DNA from: JAVBMV01 sp031552145
Lineage (GTDB): Bacteria; Myxococcota; Myxococcia; Myxococcales; UBA5297
Length of the DNA stretch: 64,000 nucleotides
NCBI GenBank assembly: GCA_031552145.1
Contig: JAVBMV010000003.1
Location: forward strand, 124,001-188,000
Direction of reading: 5' to 3'
Numbering within the stretch: position 1 is the stretch's first letter; every line of letters begins with the position of its first letter. Below the pieces are notes generated by a model. It ran no database searches. It was not told the origin of the DNA and saw only the letters and a program-made list of their open reading frames with translations. Positions 25,647 through 34,898 of this stretch are shown here, in pieces. A program made the position numbers and the translations under genes.

Positions 25647-26909
25647 GTGGAAGACTCCAAGCTGCCCGACTTCAACTCACGCTTCTTCCTCGACTGCGGC
25701 TTCGCCACGCGCTCGATCCACGCCGGCGAGCACGTCGGGCAGCCCGAGACACGGGCGCACACGGGCGCCATCTACCAGACCTCTACCTTCGTCTTCGAGT
25801 CGACGCAGGAGGGCGAGGAGGTCTTCTCGGGCAAGCGCCCCGGCTACATCTACTCGCGCTTTGGCAACCCTACCGTGCGCGTGCTCGAGTCGAAGCTCAA
25901 CGCCTTGGAGGGAGCCGCGGTGAAGCGGGCCAACCCCGACCTGCGCATCTCCTCGCAGGCCTTCTGCTCGGGCATGGCGGCCGTCTCCTCGACCCTCCTC
26001 GCCGCCTGCTCCGCGGGCGACACCATCCTGCTCGGCGACATCATGTATGGCGCGACGGAGCACCTGTGCACCAACATCCTCAGCCGGCTGGGCATCACTT
26101 CGGTCGAGGTCGACTTCTCCAACCTGGAACAGGTCGAAGCGGCGCTGCGCAAGAACCCGAAGACGCGCGCCGTGCTGCTCGAAACGCCGGTCAACCCCAC
26201 CATGAAGTTGGCCGACATCGCCGCCATCGCCAAGCTGACCAAGACGCTCGCGCCCAAGGCGCGGCTCATCGTCGACAACACCTTCGCCACGCCCTACCTA
26301 CAGCGACCGCTGGAGCTGGGCGCCGACGTCGTGCTCCATTCGACTACAAAGTATCTCTGCGGCCACGGCACGGTGATCGGCGGGATCGTCACCACCACCG
26401 ATGAGGGGATGCGCGAAGAGCTCTTCAAGGTGCTCAAGGACGTGGGCGGCTCGCCCAGCCCCTTCGACTCGTGGCTGGTGAACCTGGGGCTCAAGACGCT
26501 GGCGCTGCGCATGGAGCGCCACTGCGCCAGCGCCATGGCGGTCGCCCGCTTTCTCGAGACCCATCCCAAGGTGGCGCGCGTCTACTACCCCGGCTTGGAG
26601 AGCTTTCCGCAACATGCGCTGGCGAAGCGTCAGATGAGCAACTTCGGCGGAATGCTCTCCTTCGAACTCAAGGGCGGGCTCGAGGCAGGGCGCAAGCTGA
26701 TGGACGCAATCGAGCTCTGGACGCTCGCCGTCTCGCTCGGCTCGGTCGACTCGCTCATTCAGCATCCGGCGACGATGACCCACTCTTCGGTGCCCAAGGA
26801 GAAGCGGCTCAAGGGCGGGCTCTCGGACGGCTTGGTGCGCGCCTCGGTCGGCACCGAGGATGTCGCGGATCTCATCCGAGCGCTCGATGAAGGGCTCGCC
26901 CAGAGCTAG
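25647..26909 (+). CDS. PLP-dependent trans-sulfuration enzyme (methionine gamma-lyase / cystathionine synthase-lyase family)
   Basis: A 420-residue Cys/Met-metabolism PLP enzyme. Family landmarks are FATRSIHAGE, TGAIYQTSTFVF, YSRFGNPTVRVLESKLNALE, the PLP-contacting VDNTFATPYLQRPLELGAD and the Schiff-base Lys in VLHSTTKYLCGHGTVIGG. The C-terminal HPATMTHSSVPKEKRLKGGL and VRASVGTEDVADLI are typical. Substrate choice among cystathionine gamma-synthase, cystathionine lyase and methionine gamma-lyase is not decided by these motifs. The start is a GTG with AGAGAGG six bases upstream. A hairpin follows the stop. No linked sulfur gene is present. Confidence 0.93.
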   Translation: MEDSKLPDFNSRFFLDCGFATRSIHAGEHVGQPETRAHTGAIYQTSTFVFESTQEGEEVFSGKRPGYIYSRFGNPTVRVLESKLNALEGAAVKRANPDLRISSQAFCSGMAAVSSTLLAACSAGDTILLGDIMYGATEHLCTNILSRLGITSVEVDFSNLEQVEAALRKNPKTRAVLLETPVNPTMKLADIAAIAKLTKTLAPKARLIVDNTFATPYLQRPLELGADVVLHSTTKYLCGHGTVIGGIVTTTDEGMREELFKVLKDVGGSPSPFDSWLVNLGLKTLALRMERHCASAMAVARFLETHPKVARVYYPGLESFPQHALAKRQMSNFGGMLSFELKGGLEAGRKLMDAIELWTLAVSLGSVDSLIQHPATMTHSSVPKEKRLKGGLSDGLVRASVGTEDVADLIRALDEGLAQS

Positions 26910-26920
26910 GGTGCTATCAT

Positions 26921-26944
26921 CTCCGGCGACCCGAAACGCCGGAG
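26921..26944 (+). promoter_or_regulatory. Hairpin enclosing the Shine-Dalgarno sequence of the lipoprotein gene
   Basis: CTCCGGCG-acccgaaa-CGCCGGAG is a perfect eight-base-pair stem with an eight-base loop. Its 3' arm contains GGAG, the ribosome-binding site for the ATG at 26951. It lies only 12 bases after the stop of the PLP enzyme gene, so it could also act as a weak terminator, but there is no T tract. Confidence 0.5.
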
Positions 26945-26950
26945 GCGAAA

Positions 26951-29900
26951 ATGTCGAAAAAAAGCTGGGCAGCAGCCCGCGCCGCGCTCTTCATCGTGTG
27001 TGCCCTCGCCACGGCGGCCTGCGGCCCTGGGCCGAGCCCCGAGTCAGGCGATGCGGACACGGGCGTTCCCACTTCGGACACCGGCGACGCCTGTGTGGCC
27101 GATTGCACGGGGCGCTCCTGCGGCGCCAACGGCTGTGGCGGAAGCTGCGGCACCTGCAAGGCCACTGAGCGGTGCGAGGAGGAGGTAGGCCTCTGCATCT
27201 GCTTCCCCGAGCCCGACGCGGAGCTCTGCCAGGCGGCAGGCGCCGAGTGTGGCGCCCTCGTCGCGACGGACAGGTGCGGCGAGAAGAAGGAGCTCGCCTG
27301 CGGTAGCTGCGAACCCTTGGTGCAGCGGTGCGTCGCCAACCAGTGCGAGTGCGTTCCAGAGGAACACGCGGCGCTCTGCAAAAAGGCTGAGCGCCTCTGC
27401 GGGCCAGCCTCTCTGATGAACCGGTGCGGCGGCGTCGAGGAGATCGCGGAGTGTGGCGGTTGCCCCGCCGGAGAACGGTGCGACGCCAGCGGCAAGTGCG
27501 TCTACTGTGTCGGCGAAGAGGAGAACGAGCTCTGCGCGGCTGCCGGTCGCGAATGCGGCTCGCTCACCATCGTCGATGGTTGCCAGCGTGCGCGCCAAAT
27601 CGAAAGCTGCGGCCAATGCGCGAACACCGACGCCTGTACGAAAGATGGGCTCTGCGCGGGCGATCGCCGGCCGGAGAATGACACCTGCGACACCGATGAG
27701 GTGCTCAGGGGCGCGAAAGAGCTCCTCTTCGACGAGGAGGGGATAGCGCATGCTTACGGCGACCTGCGACTGGCGACGGACGACGCTACCTTCGACTGCT
27801 CGGCCGTGGCCACACGCGACGCCGTATTCAAGCTGCGGCTCGCGGTGCCGGCCGAGGTGCGTTTCGAGCTCATAGCGCCATCATGGACGAGGAGCGGACT
27901 CGAGCTGCGTTCGGACTGCAAGGACACCCTTCCCGGAGCGGGCGGCGGCCTCTCCGTAATGGACTGCGCGACGGCGCAGGAGGGCGCCACCGCCGTGCTC
28001 GGGCCCCGCTTCCTCGAGGCCGGGGTCGACTATTTCGTGTGGGTGGAGGCAGGCTTCACCTACGCGCAGGAGGGCTCCGAGGGTCCCTTCGAGCTCATCG
28101 CCACGCAGGTCACCCCCGAACCCCCGGCGAACGACGCCTGCGACGCGCTCGAACCCCAGATGCTCCCCCTGGGCCGCACGCTCCTTCATGGGTCCACCCT
28201 GCGAGCCAGCGACGATTTTGTCGGGAGCTGCGTCGCCAGCTACGGCGGAGCCGACGTGGTCTTCGCCTTCGAGCTCGAGAGTCCCGCCTCGCTCATCGCG
28301 CACCTCACCTCGCCCTCGAGCCGCTTCAAACCCCTCCTCTACCTGAGCAGCGCCTGCACCAACCGCGCGGCAGATGAGGTCGCCTGCGCGCGGTACCTGG
28401 CGGGCTCGGCGGAGCTGAGGATCCCGCGGCTGGCCGAGGGCGTCTGGTATCTCTTCGTCGATGGTAACCGCGGCGAGGCGGGGCCCTTCGATCTGGCGCT
28501 CACCGTCGGCGACGAGGCAGCGCGCCCCGCGGACGACAGCTGCTCCGAGAGCTCGCTCCCCCCCATCACCTTCGACGAGGATGGGCGCTTCTCCGTGCAG
28601 GGGGAGATGACCTGGGCGCGCGACGACTACTACGGCGCCTGCACGGGCGACACCGCGGGTCCCGACAGGGTCTTCCCCTTCGTCCTCGGGGAGAACGCCT
28701 ACTTCGAGGCGGCCCTGGTCAACCGCGCGCCCTCCTCGAGCGGCTATCTTCCCCAGTTTTACCTCAAAGAATCGTGCGACCAGTTCGACAACCTCTTCTG
28801 TCTCTCCTCCACCACCACGAAGCGCGAAATAGGCTTCAGCTCGCTCGACCCCGCCCTGCTCGAGGCGCTCGGTGAGAGCGCACTCCTCGCGGGCCGCACC
28901 TACTATCTGGTGGTCGACGGCCTCAATCCACAAGACGGAGCGTTCGAGCTGAGCCTCTTCACCCGTGGGGCGATCAGCAACGATGCCTGCACAGAGGCAG
29001 AGCGGCTCCCTCCCTTCGGCGCCTCCAATACCGTGACCGCCCGTGGGAATACGCTCGGTAGCGCGGAGGCGACGACCGAGCACTCCTGCACCCGGAGCGC
29101 GGCGTTACCGCCGAAGCATGGCGTGGTCTACAGGCTCGCGCTGTCCGCGGATTCCAACCTGAAGGTCCGGGTCGTCCCGACGGCAGGGAGCAGCCTGCGC
29201 CCCTATATTTCGCTCAGGAGCCAGTGCGGCGAGCTCGCCTCCGAGCTCGTCGGCGCCTGCGCCAGGGCGGCAGAGCACAAGGGAACCGCCTCGATGGAGA
29301 TCGCCAATCTCTCCGCGGCGAACAGCCCCTATTTCCTTTGGGTCTCGGGCGACGCTCCAGGCCCCTTCGAGGTGGAGGTCGATCGGACCGAGCTCACGAC
29401 TCTCGCCAACGATCTCTGCGACGAAAATGGCGCCATCGCGCTCCAGTTCGACGGCAACGGCATCGCGCGCGCGACAGGCAACCTCGCCTACGGGCAGAAT
29501 GATTATGTGGGTGGCTGCAGCGAGCCCAACCACGGCTGGAAGCAGGTGGGGCGCGACCTGGTCTATCGGCTCTCGATCGAAGAGCCCTCCTCGCTGCGCG
29601 TGGTCGTCGCGAACGCTGGCTCCTCTGGCTATCTCCCCGCCTTCTCGCTGCGCAGCGCCTGCGCCGAGTCGACCCCCGCCGCCGGGGAGGAGCGCATCTG
29701 CGCGACGACCTCCATGAGCAATATTGGAGCTGCCGAGGCGGAGATTCACGCCTTCGGCGAGGGCGACTACTACCTGATCGTCGACGGCACCGGCGCCGAC
29801 GCGGAGAGCGCCATCTCGGGCGCCTTCTCTCTGGAGGTGACGCGCAGGCCCATCGCTTCGGGAGAGCTCTGCGGACATGAGCACCCGCTAGGCATCATTG

Positions 29901-31582
29901 CGACAAATGCCTCGGTCCAGGGAGACACCCGGCAGGCACTCAACGACTGGACAGGAGGGGACGCCTGCGCCGGCGCCCTTTCAAACGACCTCGTCTACAC
30001 CTTCTCGCTCGCGGAGGAGCGCAGCGTCACCCTCTCCATCTCGACCAGCGACGCGCTCTTCCGCCCCTCCCTCTCGCTCCACACGAGCTGCGCGACGCCC
30101 AACTCCATCCCCCTCGCCTGCGCGATATCAGGGGTTGAGGGAGGCGCACAGCTCCACTTCGCCAGGCTCTCCGCGGGCATCACCTACTATGTGTGGGTCG
30201 ACAGCCCTGGCACTCCGGCATCGGCTGGCCCTTTCGAGCTGACAGTGACGACCTCCGAGCCTCCGACGCTGCCCCTCAACGCTTTCTGCGCAGACGCCGA
30301 ACCATTGCAGTTCCAGCAGGTCGGCGGCAGCGATCTGCGCCTTATCGCTATCGCATCGGGCGACACCACCCCATCCCTGATGAACTCCAACGGCACCGGC
30401 GAGTGCGCCGACGCCTTCGCGCCCGAGCTGGTCTATCACCTCTATGTTCCACAGCGAGCGCTCGTCTCCATCAAGCTGCAGACGGTCGACAGCCCCGACT
30501 ACGAGCCGCGCTTCTACCTGCGCACGCTGGAGGAGTGTGCCCTGGGCGCCTCGGCGGCGACACAGCTCCTGTGCGGTGGTCTCAAGCACCCGCCCGTCCC
30601 GGCGCTCTCGCGCCAGATGATCCTCGAGTATGGCAACTATGCGCTCATCGTCGACGGCGCCCGCGGCACACATGGCAAGTTCGAGTTGACGGTCAACATG
30701 CGCAAGGATCTGCTGGGCAACGACGACTGCACCGGCGCCGCCGATCCCTACTACGCGATCTCCTTCGCCACGGGGAACGAGCAGAGCGTGAGCGGATTCC
30801 TGGAGGGGGCGCAGAATGACGCGAGCAGCGATAGCTCCAACTGCTCCTCCCTCGGGCGCGACGTGGTCTATGCCTTCACGACCACCGCGCCCCAGAAGGT
30901 GACCATCACCCACTCGACGACGGCGGGGCTCTACACGCCAGTCCTCCGGCTGAGACGCCAGTGTGAGGTCGAGATCCTCTCCGACGTTGGGTGCAGCAAC
31001 GCCACCTTCCAGGGAAGCCCCACCACGCTCACCATCAACAGCCTCCAGCCGGGTACCTACTATCTGTGGGTCGACGGCGTGGCCTTCAACACGCTCCCCT
31101 CGGCCGAGACGCAGCTTCCTTTCACCGCGACAGTGAAGCTGGAGGCGGGGCCCGTGCCCCCCTCGAACGACCTCTGTCTGAACGCGACCGAGCTCTCCTT
31201 CGTTGGCAACACCGCGAGCATCGTCGCGAGCCCCGCGCTCCAAACCGCCTCGAATGACTACCGCGGCGGTTGCGACACCGGCGGCCAGACCAACCGCGGC
31301 GACGTCGCCTACAGCTACACCTCCACCGGCGGCAAACACTCGCTCGGTATCAGCCTCAATTCTCCGGACGTCCTTCACCAGGGACTCTTCTATGTGCGGC
31401 GCGATTGTAGCGATGCGGGCGCGACCTCGGAGTTGCTCTGCAAGCGCATGACCGGCACCCAGACCTCGACCTCCGGCACGGTGCAGGTGGCCGATGGCGA
31501 GACGGTCTGGATCATCGTCGACACGCTGGTGGGCAATCCGACCACCTTCTCGCTCAATGTGACGCGGACCACCGTCCCCTAG
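26951..31582 (+). CDS. Large Cys-rich modular surface lipoprotein with nine PPC-like repeats
   Basis: A 1,543-residue predicted lipoprotein. The signal ends in CALATAAC, giving a lipidated Cys, followed by an acidic linker. Residues about 45-235 are rich in Cys, with CTGRSCGANGCGGSCGTC and further CxxC-type modules. Then nine repeats of about 130-170 residues follow, each opening with a form of ANDxCxxA/E and ending with a YYLWVDG or YYLIVDG strand and FxLxV; they resemble pre-peptidase C-terminal (PPC) beta-sandwich domains. Pairs of Cys in each repeat probably form disulfides. There is no catalytic domain. A role in adhesion or surface display is likely but unproven. Such proteins are common in Myxococcota and relatives. 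GGAGGCG precedes the ATG inside a hairpin. Confidence 0.85.
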   Translation: MSKKSWAAARAALFIVCALATAACGPGPSPESGDADTGVPTSDTGDACVADCTGRSCGANGCGGSCGTCKATERCEEEVGLCICFPEPDAELCQAAGAECGALVATDRCGEKKELACGSCEPLVQRCVANQCECVPEEHAALCKKAERLCGPASLMNRCGGVEEIAECGGCPAGERCDASGKCVYCVGEEENELCAAAGRECGSLTIVDGCQRARQIESCGQCANTDACTKDGLCAGDRRPENDTCDTDEVLRGAKELLFDEEGIAHAYGDLRLATDDATFDCSAVATRDAVFKLRLAVPAEVRFELIAPSWTRSGLELRSDCKDTLPGAGGGLSVMDCATAQEGATAVLGPRFLEAGVDYFVWVEAGFTYAQEGSEGPFELIATQVTPEPPANDACDALEPQMLPLGRTLLHGSTLRASDDFVGSCVASYGGADVVFAFELESPASLIAHLTSPSSRFKPLLYLSSACTNRAADEVACARYLAGSAELRIPRLAEGVWYLFVDGNRGEAGPFDLALTVGDEAARPADDSCSESSLPPITFDEDGRFSVQGEMTWARDDYYGACTGDTAGPDRVFPFVLGENAYFEAALVNRAPSSSGYLPQFYLKESCDQFDNLFCLSSTTTKREIGFSSLDPALLEALGESALLAGRTYYLVVDGLNPQDGAFELSLFTRGAISNDACTEAERLPPFGASNTVTARGNTLGSAEATTEHSCTRSAALPPKHGVVYRLALSADSNLKVRVVPTAGSSLRPYISLRSQCGELASELVGACARAAEHKGTASMEIANLSAANSPYFLWVSGDAPGPFEVEVDRTELTTLANDLCDENGAIALQFDGNGIARATGNLAYGQNDYVGGCSEPNHGWKQVGRDLVYRLSIEEPSSLRVVVANAGSSGYLPAFSLRSACAESTPAAGEERICATTSMSNIGAAEAEIHAFGEGDYYLIVDGTGADAESAISGAFSLEVTRRPIASGELCGHEHPLGIIATNASVQGDTRQALNDWTGGDACAGALSNDLVYTFSLAEERSVTLSISTSDALFRPSLSLHTSCATPNSIPLACAISGVEGGAQLHFARLSAGITYYVWVDSPGTPASAGPFELTVTTSEPPTLPLNAFCADAEPLQFQQVGGSDLRLIAIASGDTTPSLMNSNGTGECADAFAPELVYHLYVPQRALVSIKLQTVDSPDYEPRFYLRTLEECALGASAATQLLCGGLKHPPVPALSRQMILEYGNYALIVDGARGTHGKFELTVNMRKDLLGNDDCTGAADPYYAISFATGNEQSVSGFLEGAQNDASSDSSNCSSLGRDVVYAFTTTAPQKVTITHSTTAGLYTPVLRLRRQCEVEILSDVGCSNATFQGSPTTLTINSLQPGTYYLWVDGVAFNTLPSAETQLPFTATVKLEAGPVPPSNDLCLNATELSFVGNTASIVASPALQTASNDYRGGCDTGGQTNRGDVAYSYTSTGGKHSLGISLNSPDVLHQGLFYVRRDCSDAGATSELLCKRMTGTQTSTSGTVQVADGETVWIIVDTLVGNPTTFSLNVTRTTVP

Positions 31583-31587
31583 CGCTC

Positions 31588-33756
31588 TCAGATGCGCCAG
31601 TTGCGCGCCTCGAAGTCGATCGACGGTATGGCTATCGAGAGCTCTCCCTGCGGGGGGAGCCGCTCCACCAGCGCCCCCTCCTTGCGCAGCTCCGCGCAAA
31701 AGCGGAGCTCTTCGCCGCTCTTCGCCCCTAGCCCCTCGAAGGGGAGCGCGAGCTGCAGCACCGAAGAGAGGCTCCCCTGCCCCAGCGCGCGCTCGCCGAG
31801 GCGAGGTGCGAGCGCCCCCCGCGCGAGCGGGACGAAGAGCCGGAGCTCGCGCTCGCCGACCGCGAGGCGAAGCTCCAGGACGTCGGCCCGCGTGAGCAGC
31901 TCGATCACATCGCCAGAGGGATCGAGCCGCAGGTAGAGCCGCTCCAGATCGAAGCCATAGCCCAGCGAGAGAATGAGCCCCTCGCCGCGCGCCATGGAGC
32001 CCTGCCCTTCCCTCGGCGAGTAGCGCGCGGCGCCGAGCCAGTCGATGTAGCTGGGAGAGTCCTCCATCACCCTGGGGGTGATGAGGGCACGCGGCGCGGC
32101 GTTTTGCTGGCGCGCCGAGGGCGCGCGCGCCCTGCGTGAGATGGGGCGCTCCAGCTTGACCGGAGGTGGTTTGCCCAGCGCTCGCCACGCGGCGCGCAGA
32201 TAGCCGCGAAAGAGAGCGTCGAACTCGGCCGCCGAGTCGGTGGTGAAGTCGTCGCCATACCACCAGAACCAGTCGCTCCCCTCGGCGACCAGCAGCGCCT
32301 CCTTCGCGCGGGCCAGCGCGCCCGCGTCGTGCATTTTCGCCGCCTCGGCCTCGGCCAGGGCGCGCCGCGCCTCTCCTAATTGCGTCCAGGCGTCGTTGTC
32401 CTCGGGGTGTCCGATCCAGATGCGGAAATTGGCATCGATCCAGGAGCCGGTATGGAGCCGCTCGATCTGCCCGTCCGCCCCGGGGGGATGGACCTCTAGA
32501 TAGTCGCCGGCCTTCACCGACTCGATGCCGCCCTCGCGCCGCTCCAGCCGCCCATAGAGCTCGCGCAAAAAGTCGCGCCCCGAGCTGGGGTAGTGCTCCC
32601 AGGCGTTCTCGCCGTCCAGGACCACCGGGACGAGCGGCACCTCGCCCTGCTTGGCGGAGGTGGCGATCCGATCCAGGTGCTTGAAAAGATCGTCCACCGC
32701 GTCGGCCGCGCGCATCCGCGCGTAGGTAAAGCCCACCAGATCGGAGAGCCCCCTGTCGCGGAAGAGCATGTCGACGTGGCGCTCTCCCGCCTTCACTCTG
32801 TATGGGCGGAAGAGATGGCCGCCGCCCCGCTCGCGCTTCGGCGTCGAGCCGAAGAGGACCCCCTCGTCGCTCGCGCACCAGCGCAGCCCCTCGGAGGCGA
32901 AGAGCTCCACCGCCTCCGGAGAAACGCTTCCCTCTGCTGGCCACATCCCGCGGGGGCGCACCCCCAGCTCGCGCTCCGCGAAGTCGAGCGCCCGCCGCAC
33001 CTGCTCGCGCGCATCTTCGGGGTAGGCGAAGCGCGGCGGCAGCTCGGCCCAGGGCATGCAACGCGTGGCGCATTGCGTGTCGATGAGAAGCGGCAGGATC
33101 GGGTGGTAGAAGGGCGTGACCGTCAGCTCGGCGCGCCCGGAGGCGGCCGCCTCCTTGAATGCGGGCAGCACGCGAGAGACGATGCGCAGCTGCGCCGCCA
33201 AGAGTTCGCGCTTCTCTTCCTCGGTAAAGTCGCGCCCCTTCGCCTTCAGCGTCCGGACGATCTCCTCCTCCTCTTCGGCCGAGAAGCCCATCCAGGCCAG
33301 GTTGAAGAGCACCTGGAGATCGCGCAGCTCCCGCGCCGAGAAGGTACGCGCAGCGCTCTCGAGCTCGCTGGCCGAGACATCGCGCCCCCGTCGCTCCAGG
33401 AGCTCCAGGTAGCGGGGCATCGGATAGACGTTCTGCTCCCACCCGACCATGAAAAAGTTGCGCAGCAGGGCAGTCACCTCGACGGGGGTGAGGGAGTCCG
33501 CCTCTCGCCGCGAGAGCTCTAAGAAGCGATCGGTCGCGTTTCCCCGCACATACTGGAGCAGCTGCTCCATCAGTGAGGGCACCAAGTTGATGACCACTCG
33601 GACGTTCTCGAACTCGCCAAGCACCCGGGCCATGTCGTAATAGGAGCGGGTCGCGTGCAGCCGCACCCAAGGGAGAATGAACTCCCCCGTCTCGGGATCG
33701 CGGTAGACGGGCTGATGCATGTGCCAGAGCAAACAGAGATGGAGGCGGCTGTTCAT
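31588..33756 (-). CDS. Glycoside hydrolase family 57 protein
   Basis: A 722-residue GH57 enzyme, probably acting on alpha-glucans such as glycogen or maltodextrin. The N-terminal catalytic barrel opens with the family signature CLLWHMHQPVYRD and HATRSYYDMARVL, and includes TVTPFYHPILPLL, the Glu-containing GMWPAEGSVSPEAVELF, CASDEGVLFG and the Asp/Glu in PVVLDGENAWEHYP. SWIDANFRIWIGHPEDNDAW is also typical of the alpha-amylase/mannosidase-like branch. The C-terminal 170 residues look like a beta-rich accessory domain (LILSLGYGFDLERLYLRLDP). There is no signal peptide, so it is cytoplasmic. The start is ATG 33756. It may work with glk and pgm in intracellular glucan use, which is inference. 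Confidence 0.92.
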   Translation of the reverse strand: MNSRLHLCLLWHMHQPVYRDPETGEFILPWVRLHATRSYYDMARVLGEFENVRVVINLVPSLMEQLLQYVRGNATDRFLELSRREADSLTPVEVTALLRNFFMVGWEQNVYPMPRYLELLERRGRDVSASELESAARTFSARELRDLQVLFNLAWMGFSAEEEEEIVRTLKAKGRDFTEEEKRELLAAQLRIVSRVLPAFKEAAASGRAELTVTPFYHPILPLLIDTQCATRCMPWAELPPRFAYPEDAREQVRRALDFAERELGVRPRGMWPAEGSVSPEAVELFASEGLRWCASDEGVLFGSTPKRERGGGHLFRPYRVKAGERHVDMLFRDRGLSDLVGFTYARMRAADAVDDLFKHLDRIATSAKQGEVPLVPVVLDGENAWEHYPSSGRDFLRELYGRLERREGGIESVKAGDYLEVHPPGADGQIERLHTGSWIDANFRIWIGHPEDNDAWTQLGEARRALAEAEAAKMHDAGALARAKEALLVAEGSDWFWWYGDDFTTDSAAEFDALFRGYLRAAWRALGKPPPVKLERPISRRARAPSARQQNAAPRALITPRVMEDSPSYIDWLGAARYSPREGQGSMARGEGLILSLGYGFDLERLYLRLDPSGDVIELLTRADVLELRLAVGERELRLFVPLARGALAPRLGERALGQGSLSSVLQLALPFEGLGAKSGEELRFCAELRKEGALVERLPPQGELSIAIPSIDFEARNWRI

Positions 33757-33849
33757 GGTCGGAAACCTACCTGGATCGAGCGCCAAGAATAGCTTCGTGG
33801 CAAGGCTCTTGGGGGAGCCCCCATCGGGCCCGGCGCTCCGAGCGGTGGA

Positions 33850-34860
33850 ATGAAGCGGATCTCATTAGCGTTTAGGCCTGACCCAAGAGCAGTCTCTCGC
33901 CTGCGGCGAGGTGGGGATAGGGCGCCAATTCGCCTACTCCCCGAGGAGCAGTCCCTGGTGTCGCGAGCACGTCAACGAAGTGAAATACCCGATTCACCGC
34001 TCTTTCTCGACGGCGAAGACGACGACGCGCTCGCACCCCTGCCGCGTTGGAAGCGGCGCGAGATCAGGCGCGCCCTCGCCGATCTCGATCCCGCGGCGCT
34101 ACCGCTGCGACCGCCCATGCTGGAAGAGCGCGAGTTCTTCCTCCCCGATCTGCTTCCCGAGCATGATGGGCTCCGGATCGCGCAGCTCACCGACATCCAC
34201 GTCGGGCGCGCCACGCCCGTCAAGCGCCTGCGCACGGCCATTACCTTGGTGAACCGCGCCCGGTGCGATCTGATCGTCCTGACCGGCGACTACCTGAGCC
34301 ACAACGAGCGAGGCGTCTCGCTCATGCGCTCGCAGCTCCTAGGCCTCGAAGGGCCCGTCTTCGCGGTGTTGGGCAATCACGATCACTGGGTCGATGCCGA
34401 GGGGGCCGTCGGCTCTCTTGCGCATCTGGGCTACGAGGTGCTCCGCAACCAGAACTCCACCCTCATGCTGCGGGGGCTGCCCTTTACGGTGATCGGCGTC
34501 GACGATCTGGTGACGCGCAACGCCGACGTACCGCGCGCCTTCCGCGGAGCGCGCGAGGGCTCGCGCGTTACACTCGCGCACGTGCCCAAGACCGCGGAGA
34601 TGCTGCTCTATCAACGCGCCTCGCTCTGCCTTACCGGCCACACCCACGGCGGCCACGTCAACATCCCGGGGCTCACGCCCGCCATCATGCGCCACCTGGA
34701 CGAGCGCTACATCGCGGGCAAGTTCCAAGTGAGGAAGACGGCCCTCTACGTGAGCCGGGGGCTCGGCGGCGCGGTGATGCCCTTCCGGGTAAACGCGCGC
34801 CCCGAGGTGACCATTCATACGCTGCGCTCCGCCCATCCCGATCTACTGAGAGCGGCGTGA
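33850..34860 (+). CDS. Calcineurin-like metallophosphoesterase (YkuE/YaeI type)
   Basis: A 336-residue phosphoesterase. Metal ligands are seen in AQLTDIHVGRATP (DxH), VLTGDYLSH (GD), FAVLGNHDHWVD (GNHD), TLAHVPKT (H) and CLTGHTHGGHVNIPG (GHTH). These five motifs make an intact binuclear site. The layout matches the YkuE/YaeI branch, which includes UDP-diacylglucosamine-type and general membrane-associated hydrolases, but here the first 95 residues are a charged region (PRWKRREIRRALADL) instead of a transmembrane anchor. The substrate is not known. GGTGGA lies just before the ATG. It is followed closely by map on the same strand. Confidence 0.92.
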   Translation: MKRISLAFRPDPRAVSRLRRGGDRAPIRLLPEEQSLVSRARQRSEIPDSPLFLDGEDDDALAPLPRWKRREIRRALADLDPAALPLRPPMLEEREFFLPDLLPEHDGLRIAQLTDIHVGRATPVKRLRTAITLVNRARCDLIVLTGDYLSHNERGVSLMRSQLLGLEGPVFAVLGNHDHWVDAEGAVGSLAHLGYEVLRNQNSTLMLRGLPFTVIGVDDLVTRNADVPRAFRGAREGSRVTLAHVPKTAEMLLYQRASLCLTGHTHGGHVNIPGLTPAIMRHLDERYIAGKFQVRKTALYVSRGLGGAVMPFRVNARPEVTIHTLRSAHPDLLRAA

Positions 34861-34898
34861 CGCACCTCGCTCGTCATGATGCTATGGTCACCCCTGCC

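Noticed and set aside
30128..33670. A 1,180-codon open frame on the minus strand across the lipoprotein 3' end and the GH57 gene
   Set aside because: It runs through the 3' end of the plus-strand lipoprotein and out of frame over GH57. The translation is Arg/Gly/Ala noise.
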